From the NCBI GenBank assembly GCA_963716095.1, contig CAVQSV010000023.1:797796-861795 (forward strand): a stretch of DNA of 64,000 nucleotides, given 5' to 3'. Under the pieces are notes generated by a model, which was given only the letters and a program-made list of their open reading frames with translations, was not told where the DNA came from and ran no database searches. Positions 58,049-64,000 of the stretch are shown here, one piece after another (position 1 is the stretch's first letter; every line of letters starts with the position of its first letter). Both the position numbers and the translations under genes were made by a program. The DNA is from Sva-07 sp963716095 (GTDB taxonomy: Bacteria; Actinomycetota; Acidimicrobiia; Acidimicrobiales; Ilumatobacteraceae).

Positions 58049-60136
58049 CCTCGATCGTCGACCGACCAGTCGACGCCGCCGGCCGTTCGGCTGGCAACCC
58101 AACCCCGGCGTTCCCATCGATGGGGTACCAACCGTCGCTCGACGGTCTGCGGGCGTTGTCCGTCGCCGTCGTCCTGCTCTATCACGGCGGGTTCTCGTGG
58201 ATGAGCGGTGGCTTCTTCGGTGTCGAGGTCTTCTTCGTCGTGTCGGGGTTCCTGATCACGTCGCTGTTGCTCGACGAGCACGACCGCAACGATCGAGTTG
58301 CATTCGGCCAGTTCTGGAAGCGGCGCGCCCGTCGACTGTTCCCTGCGCTCTACGCCGTGCTCCTCGCCGTTGGCGTGTGGACGGCGTTGGCGGGTTCGGC
58401 CGAGCAGCAGTCGCAGTTCCGCCGTGACGCCTGGTGGTCGATCTTCTACGTCAACAACTGGGGTCAGATTCTCGGCGACGTGCCGTACTTCGCCGGCGAG
58501 CCGCCGCTGCTCAGACACCTGTGGAGCCTTGCGGTGGAGGAGCAGTGGTACCTCGTCTGGCCCCTGGTGTTCGTGGCCCTCATGCGGGTGCGTCTGCCGC
58601 GTCGCATCGTGGGCGGCGCCGTGGTTGCCGCAGCGTTCGCCGTGTTCGTCTACATGTTCTGGATGGAGTCGCGCGCCCCGACGACGCTGGGTGGCCCGCC
58701 GGCAGCGTTCGACGGTCTCGATCGCACCAACTATCTCTACCTGTCGACGATCACGCGCTCGGGCGGCCTGCTCCTCGGGGCGGGAGCCGCCGTTTCTCTG
58801 GCGGCCGTGGCGCTGGAAGAACGCAACCGACGCCCCGGCGGGCCGAGTACTCGATCCGATCGCCGGCGCATCGGTCGCGATGATCGGCTGCGCCGCAGCG
58901 GTCGCCTCGATCACCGCCGGCTACGTGTACCAGTGGTTGCTGCCGCTGGTGTCGATCCTGTCGCTCGTGGCTGTGATGGTGGCCGTGCACCCGGCCGCGA
59001 CCGGCTTTCGCCAGATGATGGGGTGGACGCCGCTCGTCGAGGTCGGCAAGCGCAGCTATGGGCTCTACCTGTGGAGTTGGCCGATCTTCGTGATCGTCGG
59101 CGCGACCGAGGGCTCGGTCGGTGCGTTCGTGTGGGCGATGGTCCTGACCGTCGTGATCTCGGAGGCGTCGTATCGATTCCTCGAGACACCGATTCGGCTG
59201 GGCATCATCGGTCGCTGGTGGAGCGACCGCGCTTCCATCACCTACTGGCCGCTCGCCGGCGGAGCCGTGCTGGTCGGCGCGGTGGCGCTCTTCTACGTGA
59301 ACGTCGATCAGTTCAACCGTTTCGAAGGTGGCGACGACGCAGTCTTCGAACTCGACGCCGATGCCGCCGCGTCGACCGATCCCGTGAACGCGGTGGCAGG
59401 CGCGCTTCCGGCCGTCGATGAGGAGATCGTGGCCTCGATCCCATCGACCGCAGCACCCGGACCTTCGGTGAACCTTGCGGTCGTGGGCGACTCGCAGGCC
59501 CACGCGCTGGCGGTCAATCTCCCCGATGGACTCGACGGGGTGTTCCCCCAGGTCGTCAATGGCAGCGTCGATGGATGCAGCGTGCACGACTCGGGGTCGG
59601 TGAAGAGTTCGGTGAGTTTCGACAACGACTTCTCGTTCTGCAAGGGCTGGCAGGACGATTGGGCTGACGCGGCATCGGGCAACGATGTCGCCCTCGTCGT
59701 GGTGGGAGCGTGGGATGTGTTCGACATCGACGACGACGGCACCGTCTACGGCTTCGACACTCCTGAGGGTGATGTGAGATTCGCTGCGAACCTGACCTCG
59801 GGTATCGATGCGATCCTCGCCGAAGGGACCAACGTGGCGTTGCTGGAAGTGGCGTGTATGCGCCCGCAGAACGTCGAGGGTGCCGGTGTGCGGGCGCTGC
59901 CCGAACGTGGCGACGACGAGCGCGTGGCACACGTCAACGATCTGATTCGCTGGACCGCCTCGTCGTACGAGTCGCCTCGGGTCCAGTTCGTCGAGGGTCC
60001 CGACGAGTGGTGCACAGACGAATCGATTGCCGGCGATCTCGGGTACCGATGGGACGGGGTTCATGTCTTCCGGCCGGGCGCCAACCTGATCTACACGACC
60101 ATCGCCGCCGACCTCCTCCGCCTCGCCGACGCCTGA
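58045..60136 (+). pseudogene. Acyltransferase-3/SGNH membrane protein (OafA-like), frameshifted in this sequence
   Basis: The N-terminal acyltransferase-3 domain has YQPSLDGLRALSVAVVLLYH, FFGVEVFFVVSGFLITSLLL and HLWSLAVEEQWYLVWPLVFV. It runs through several membrane helices to RTNYLYLSTITRSGGLLLGA. Near 58810-58850 the frame shifts. The family then continues with YGLYLWSWPIFVIVGATEG, further helices and a periplasmic SGNH domain with LAVVGDSQAHALAVN (Ser) and GYRWDGVHVFRPGA (Asp/His). Corrected length is about 697 aa. Such proteins O-acylate surface polysaccharides or peptidoglycan. GTG start overlaps the cysS stop. Confidence 0.88.
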
Positions 60137-60308
60137 CTCATCGACTGGTCGCGCGTGTAGCGGTCAAGCAACCACTGAGGGTGGTGGCTCCGGGAGGGTG
60201 ACCACGGCGAGTCGTATGTCGGTCAAGACTTGATCATCCGCCCAACCGAGGGCGCGTGCAGCATCGTGTACCGGTCGTGAGATCTCTCTGCGCGTCCGAG
60301 AAGCGGCG
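60137..60308. other. Intergenic region, nothing recognised
   Basis: 172 bases without a convincing gene. A minus-strand frame crossing it has a protein-like stretch (AARALGWADDQVLTDIRLAV), but its upstream part lies antisense to the next gene and no start is obvious. No clear hairpin or -10 box was seen. Confidence 0.4.
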
Positions 60309-61083
60309 ATGACCGACGAACGATCGATCGACGCGCGCCTCGCTGCGTTGCGGGCGCGGAGGGCTCCTGAGTCGGCGTTTGCCCCGCCGTCTGGCGAGGC
60401 GGTCGAGTTGCCCGTCCCGCAGGCCGACCCTGTCACCATTGCTCGTACGGGCCATCGGCGATCGCTCCCAGCCCGGCGCACGCGGCATCGGGGTCACCAT
60501 CGCCGCTGCTGCTGGGTTCGTCGCCCTCGTTCCCGTGATGGGGCCACTGACCGCAGCCCCCGCCGACGACGACGTCGAGCCGCCAGACCCGACGGACACC
60601 ACGACGACGTCCACGGCACCGACCGACTCGGTGCCCGAAGGGGGCGTCGACACCACGATCGACCTGACGTCGACGACGACCGAGGTGCCCGTCGATTCGC
60701 TCGTGACCGAGACGACGCCTCCCGAGTCCACGCCGGCTGTCGACGAGGCGGCCGTCGCGCCGGTGGAATCGCCCGGTCCCGCCCCGGCGTCGCCTGCACC
60801 AGCAGCAGCGCCGGCTCCGGCTCCTGCGCCAGCACCGGTTCCTGCGCCGGCTCCTGCGCCGGCTCCTGCGCCTGCCCCTCCACCGGCTCCGGTCGCGCCC
60901 GCACCGACCACGGCTCCGCCACCGCCGGTGACCACGGCTCCGCCACCGCCCGTGACCACGGCTCCTCCGACCACTCAGCCGCCCGCGCCACCGACGACCA
61001 CACCACCGCCACCCGTGACGACGCCGCCACCTCCGCCGCCGACGACCGCGCCGCCTCCACCTCCCACGACCTCTCCCTCATGA
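60309..61083 (+). CDS. Pro/Ala/Thr-rich membrane-anchored protein, frameshifted near the N-terminus
   Basis: The ATG at 60309 gives MTDERSIDARLAALRARRAP and EAVELPVPQADPVTIA. The meaningful continuation is in another frame from about 60450: RGIGVTIAAAAGFVALVPVM, a membrane anchor, followed by a long extracytoplasmic Pro-rich region. That region is Thr/Val-rich first (TDTTTTSTAPTDS), then a run of about 30 Ala-Pro repeats, then TTAPPPPVTT-type repeats to the stop. Low-complexity stalks of this kind span the wall. The stop overlaps the apbE ATG (ATGA), so it is coupled to the flavin-transferase gene. Confidence 0.7.
60800..61078 (+). repeat. Ala-Pro / Thr-Pro coding repeat tract
   Basis: Reiterated GCTCCTGCGCCG-type units followed by ACCGCCGCCACC-type units encode the proline-rich stalk. 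Length is likely to vary by slippage. Confidence 0.7.
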
Positions 61084-61985
61084 CGTGGTCGGCGATCGAG
61101 TTCCGCGCGATGGGCACGCACTGCCGCGTCGTGGCCCCCGACGCCGACGCCGCCCAGCACGCTGCAGCGCTCGTCGGAGAACTCGAACAGCGCTGGAGCC
61201 GATTCCTGCCCGACAGTGAGGTCAGCCAACTCAACCGCTCGTCCGGGCGAGTGTGTGTCGTGTCTGACCTCACGTTCGAGTTGGTGTCTCGGGCCGAGCA
61301 AGCTCGCCTGGCGACGAGCGGCGCGTTCAACCCGCTGATGCTCGACCAGCTCGAGCGCCTTGGCTACGACCGGACGTGGGACGACGTCGACCGCGACCTC
61401 GACGACGTGACAACGGCCCACGCCGCGTCGATCGAGCCGATCGAGCTGTTCGCAGACGCACGAGCCGTGCGTCTCCCCGAGGGCACGAGGTTCGATCCGG
61501 GCGGCATCGGCAAGGGGCTCGCCGGTGATCTCATCGCTCTGAGGTTGCGAAGCGAAGGTGCGCAGTCGGCGCAGATCGAACTCGGCGGCGATGTTCGAGT
61601 CGACGGCCCCGCGTGGGGCGGCGGCGAGTGGCAGGTGCACGTCGACGACGTCGACCACGGCGCTGCCCGCGCCGCCACGATCGGCCTCACCGCCGGCGGG
61701 GTGGCGACCAGCAGCATCGTGCGGCGACGCTGGCGACGCAACGCAGTCGAGTTGCACCACGTGCTCGACCCCGGCACCGGCACCAGCGCCGACACCGACC
61801 TCGACGCGGTGACGGCAGTCGCGCCGAGTCTCTGGTGGGCTGAAGTGGTCGCGAAGGTCGCACTCGCCAGCGGGTCGACCGGCGCGCGCCGGACACTCGA
61901 GGGGTTCGACATGACCGGTGTGCTCGTCGCTGGTGGCACGCAGCCGAGCTACGAGGCGGTCACGCGTCGGCCGGTGGCGGCATGA
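61080..61985 (+). CDS. apbE: FAD:protein FMN transferase ApbE
   Basis: Transfers FMN from FAD onto a Thr/Ser of target flavoproteins. 301 aa: MTWSAIEFRAMGTHCRVVAP, FLPDSEVSQLNRSSGRV, the diagnostic RFDPGGIGKGLAGDLIALRL (FAD/Mg site) and ELHHVLDPGTGTSADTDLDA. No signal peptide is seen, so it may act inside the cell. It sits between the Pro-rich protein and a ferric-reductase-like membrane protein, both overlapping by 4 bases. No FMN-binding-domain target is encoded in the window. Confidence 0.92.
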   Translation: MTWSAIEFRAMGTHCRVVAPDADAAQHAAALVGELEQRWSRFLPDSEVSQLNRSSGRVCVVSDLTFELVSRAEQARLATSGAFNPLMLDQLERLGYDRTWDDVDRDLDDVTTAHAASIEPIELFADARAVRLPEGTRFDPGGIGKGLAGDLIALRLRSEGAQSAQIELGGDVRVDGPAWGGGEWQVHVDDVDHGAARAATIGLTAGGVATSSIVRRRWRRNAVELHHVLDPGTGTSADTDLDAVTAVAPSLWWAEVVAKVALASGSTGARRTLEGFDMTGVLVAGGTQPSYEAVTRRPVAA

Positions 61986-63025
61986 ACTCCCAGGTCTGGT
62001 GGTTCGTGGCGCGGTCGTCGGGAATCGTTGCGTGGGCGCTGCTGTCGATGTCGGTCGTGTGGGGCCTGCTGCTCTCCACGAAGGTGTCCACCACGCGAAT
62101 TGCCGCTCGCCGACTCCGGCCGGCGTGGCTGCTCGGGTTGCACCGTCATCTCGGCGGACTGGCGGTGATCTTCACGGTGATCCACCTGATCGGGATCGTC
62201 GCCGACAGCTACGTGACGTTCAGTTGGGCGGCGGTGCTGGTGCCGATGGCGTCGGAGTGGAAGCCGGGGGCCGTGGCGTTCGGAGTGGTGGCGATGTATC
62301 TCCTGGTCGCGATCGAGGCAACGTCGCTCGCGATACGCCATCTCCCGCGCCAGCTGTGGCGATGGGTCCATCGGTCGAGCTTCGTGTTGTACGCGACGGC
62401 GACGTGGCACGGTGTCACCGCCGGGACCGACGCCGGCAATCAGTGGTTCCGAGCAGCGGCGTGGCTGTCGCTGGTCGTGGTAGTCGGCCTGACCGTTCGG
62501 CTGGTCGTTGTCCTTCGGGCCAAGGCGGGAGCGGTCGCAGCCCAGCTGGAGCCGCTGCCGGAGTTGGAGCCGGAGCCTGAGTTGGAGTCGGCGGCGGTGC
62601 CGATCGTGCGTCCGGCACCCCCGGTGCCGCCGTCACCGCCGATCCCAGCGCGCCGGTTTGCGCCGGCGGCTCGACCCGCTCCCGACCGGCCGCCGGTCGT
62701 CTCCGCACTGCGCTCGGGGATCGCACCATTGCCTGGCAGTGCCCCTGGAATCATGATGCCGGTTGCGTCGAGCGCGGAGCTTCCTTCGCCCACGCCTCCG
62801 GCACCGTCGGCCAACGCTCCGGCACCTCCGCTGTCCACGCCGATCGCTGCGCCGCCGGAGACCGCTGCACCGCTGTCAGCAGTTCCGCTGGCGGTACCGG
62901 TTGCTCGACCAACTGCCCCACCCCCACCCCCGCCGCCGCCCGTGCCGGTCGAGCGTGAGTTGGTCGCGATCAGCTCAGGTCCGAGCGGCGAAGGCGCGCC
63001 CGAGCCTCCGCCAACTGACTCTTGA
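61982..63025 (+). CDS. Ferric-reductase-like haem membrane protein with Pro-rich C-terminal tail
   Basis: 347 aa. The first 175 residues have about five membrane helices with paired histidines that could hold haem: LGLHRHLGGLAVIFTVIHLI and RWVHRSSFVLYATATWHGVT. The C-terminal half is a disordered Pro/Ala/Glu-rich tail ending EPPPTDS. Together with ApbE this suggests a short transmembrane electron-transfer chain (haem b plus covalently bound flavin). The flavin partner is not identified. The ATG overlaps the apbE stop. Its 3' end overlaps the convergent sigma-factor gene by 56 bases. Confidence 0.82.
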   Translation: MNSQVWWFVARSSGIVAWALLSMSVVWGLLLSTKVSTTRIAARRLRPAWLLGLHRHLGGLAVIFTVIHLIGIVADSYVTFSWAAVLVPMASEWKPGAVAFGVVAMYLLVAIEATSLAIRHLPRQLWRWVHRSSFVLYATATWHGVTAGTDAGNQWFRAAAWLSLVVVVGLTVRLVVVLRAKAGAVAAQLEPLPELEPEPELESAAVPIVRPAPPVPPSPPIPARRFAPAARPAPDRPPVVSALRSGIAPLPGSAPGIMMPVASSAELPSPTPPAPSANAPAPPLSTPIAAPPETAAPLSAVPLAVPVARPTAPPPPPPPPVPVERELVAISSGPSGEGAPEPPPTDS

Positions 63026-63512
63026 CGGTGCCGGCGCTGATGTCGAGCGCCACGGCGATGTCGTCGGTGCTTCGGTCGTCCACGTAGTACATCGACGCAA
63101 CAGCGCGTTGGCGTGGCGGGAGCTGGTCGAGGATCTCGCGGACGGCCTCGTCGGCGCCGAGGCGTTCGACGTCGAGATCGTGTGCAGCGGCATCGATCGC
63201 CACGTCGGATGCTGCTTCGCGGTCGCGACGCTGTCGATCAGAGCGGCGCCGATCGCGGCTGGTGTTGATGGCGATCCGCCGCAGCCAGGCTTCGGGCTTG
63301 TCGTAGGTGCGGATCGTCGACCACCGGGCGTGCGCTTTGATGAACGCGTCCTGCGTTGCGTCGACGGCGTCGTCGTCGTTGTCGACCGAGGAGGTGAGCG
63401 AGCGGAGCACGGCGTCGTGGTGCGCGGCGAAGAACGCTGCGAACTCGGCCTCGTAGTCGACAGCGGAGCGGTCGCTGCGTGTCGGCTCGTCGGCGGGTTC
63501 CACAGTGCTCAC
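62970..63512 (-). CDS. ECF-type RNA polymerase sigma factor
   Basis: 180 aa from GTG 63512. Region 2 is FFAAHHDAVLRSLTSSV with DDAVDATQDAFIKAHARW and AWLRRIAINTSRDRRR. Region 4 is ILDQLPPRQRAVASMYYVDD followed by DIAVALDISAGTVKSQLAEA, a clear helix-turn-helix. The resemblance is to the SigE/sigma-70 SigE-like group of actinobacteria. TACTCT (63526-63521) lies 8 bases upstream. No anti-sigma gene is seen downstream; the neighbour on the other strand is the ferric-reductase-like gene. Confidence 0.9.
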   Translation of the reverse strand: MSTVEPADEPTRSDRSAVDYEAEFAAFFAAHHDAVLRSLTSSVDNDDDAVDATQDAFIKAHARWSTIRTYDKPEAWLRRIAINTSRDRRRSDRQRRDREAASDVAIDAAAHDLDVERLGADEAVREILDQLPPRQRAVASMYYVDDRSTDDIAVALDISAGTVKSQLAEARARLRRSDLS

Positions 63513-63520
63513 TGCGACCG

Positions 63521-63526
63521 AGAGTA
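63521..63526 (-). promoter_or_regulatory. -10 box (TACTCT) of the sigma-factor gene
   Basis: TACTCT on the minus strand ends 8 bases before the GTG at 63512, deciding that start over longer readings. Confidence 0.4.
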
Positions 63527-63541
63527 GTGCTCGATCGGATG

Positions 63542-63555
63542 TTACCGACGGGTAG
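63542..63555. promoter_or_regulatory. Palindromic operator half-pair 1 (TTACCGACGGGTAG)
   Basis: TTACC-GACG-GGTAG, an imperfect dyad 23 bases before a second, perfect copy. It lies between the divergent sigma factor and acyl-CoA dehydrogenase genes. Confidence 0.55.
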
Positions 63556-63564
63556 ACAATCCGA

Positions 63565-63578
63565 TTACCGGTGGGTAA
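63565..63578. promoter_or_regulatory. Palindromic operator 2 (TTACCGGTGGGTAA)
   Basis: TTACC-GGTG-GGTAA is a perfect 5-bp dyad. Its right arm overlaps TAACTT (63576-63581), the -10 box of the acyl-CoA dehydrogenase gene, so a bound repressor (TetR type is common for such genes) would block transcription. Confidence 0.55.
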
Positions 63579-63587
63579 CTTGAGGCC

Positions 63588-64000
63588 ATGACGGACTTCT
63601 CGCTCAACCTCAACGAAGACCAGCTGCAGATCCAGAAGTGGGTCCACGACTTCGCCGAGGGCGTCATCCGCCCCGTGGCCGAGGAGTGGGACGAACGTGA
63701 GGAGTTCCCGTGGCCCGTCGTCGAGGAAGCCGCCCAGATCGGCCTCTACGGCGTCGATTTCTCTCAACGCCATGGGGGACCCCACCGGGCTGACCCTCCC
63801 GGTTGCGATCGAGGAGCTCTTCTGGGGCGACGCCGGCATCGGCATGGCGATCATGGGTTCGGCGCTTGCTGCTGCGGGTATCGCCGGCAACGGAACGCCC
63901 GAGCAGGTCATGGAATGGGCGCCGCAGTGCTACGGCACGGCCGACAACGTGATGCTCGGAGCGTTCTGTGTGAGCGAGCCCGACGCCGGCTCCGACGTGT
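63588..64000 (+). CDS. Acyl-CoA dehydrogenase, N-terminal part, frameshifted and cut by window edge
   Basis: FAD enzyme of beta-oxidation. The ATG at 63588 gives MTDFSLNLNEDQLQIQKWVH and DFAEGVIRPVAEEWDEREEF through IGLYGVDFS. From about 63766 the family continues in another frame: LNAMGDPTGLTLPVAIEELF, WGDAGIGMAIMGSALAAAGI and the FAD-domain motif GAFCVSEPDAGSDV at the right edge. One indel near 63760-63766 explains the break. Repression by a regulator bound to the two upstream dyads is likely; GAGG Shine-Dalgarno and a TAACTT box are both present. Confidence 0.85.
   Translation, partial: MTDFSLNLNEDQLQIQKWVHDFAEGVIRPVAEEWDEREEFPWPVVEEAAQIGLYGVDFSQRHGGPHRADPPGCDRGALLGRRRHRHGDHGFGACCCGYRRQRNARAGHGMGAAVLRHGRQRDARSVLCERARRRLRR

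Noticed and set aside
60234..60974. Minus-strand Gly-Ala repeat protein resembling a PE_PGRS or silk-like protein
   Set aside because: It is the antisense of the Ala-Pro stalk coding region, which is linked to a membrane anchor on the plus strand and coupled to apbE.

Overview
The window is GC-rich, densely coded DNA with many GTG and TTG starts. It looks like chromosome of an actinobacterium, most plausibly a marine or freshwater Acidimicrobiia of the Ilumatobacter type; that is an inference from gene content and order, as there is no rRNA or other marker here. I see no tRNA, rRNA, CRISPR array, transposase or prophage gene. Both edges cut genes: a PAS-domain protein on the left and an acyl-CoA dehydrogenase on the right.

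Positions 1-18.4 kb hold the conserved actinobacterial block rplM-rpsI-glmM-(glmS-like)-acpS-acyl-CoA synthetase-nnr-alr-tsaE-tsaB-rimI-tsaD-dus-maf-groES-groEL. Most genes overlap by 1-8 bases. The glmS position is filled by a protein almost twice the usual length (1118 aa). groESL is preceded by two CIRCE-type HrcA operators. From 18.4 to 29.6 kb come assorted metabolic genes: SDRs, a PLP lyase, Nudix, an aromatic-amino-acid-type decarboxylase, guaA, an NlpC/P60 hydrolase, a phosphotransferase and a dienelactone hydrolase.

The stretch 29.6-51.6 kb mixes acyl-CoA/redox metabolism with a mycofactocin locus. It has two acyl-CoA synthetases, an SDR, an old-yellow-enzyme/FadH-type oxidoreductase translationally coupled to a tiny Ile-Gly-Ser repeat membrane protein, plsY and a HelD-like helicase. 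The unmistakable mftA-mftB-mftC set lies behind an ABC transporter and in front of a small membrane protein. An M16 protease, two NDMA-type nicotinoprotein alcohol dehydrogenases and a MoxR-ATPase/VWA pair follow. The likely logic is that MftA is matured by MftB/MftC into the redox cofactor mycofactocin, which re-oxidises nicotinoproteins such as the two alcohol dehydrogenases. MftD, MftE and MftF were not found in the window.

Positions 51.6-60.1 kb are envelope and translation genes: an LCP ligase, an L,D-transpeptidase, valS, divergent cysS behind a very G-rich tract, and an acyltransferase-3/SGNH protein. From 60.3 kb to the end are a Pro/Ala-rich protein, ApbE flavin transferase, a ferric-reductase-like membrane protein, a convergent ECF sigma factor, and an acyl-CoA dehydrogenase behind a double palindromic operator.

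Two global observations stand out. First, about nine genes, including groEL, dus and maf, carry what looks like a single-base frameshift, so indel errors in the assembly are more likely than true pseudogenes. Second, many gene starts lie only 6-10 bases downstream of a TANNNT box, pointing to widespread leaderless transcription; this helped decide several start codons.
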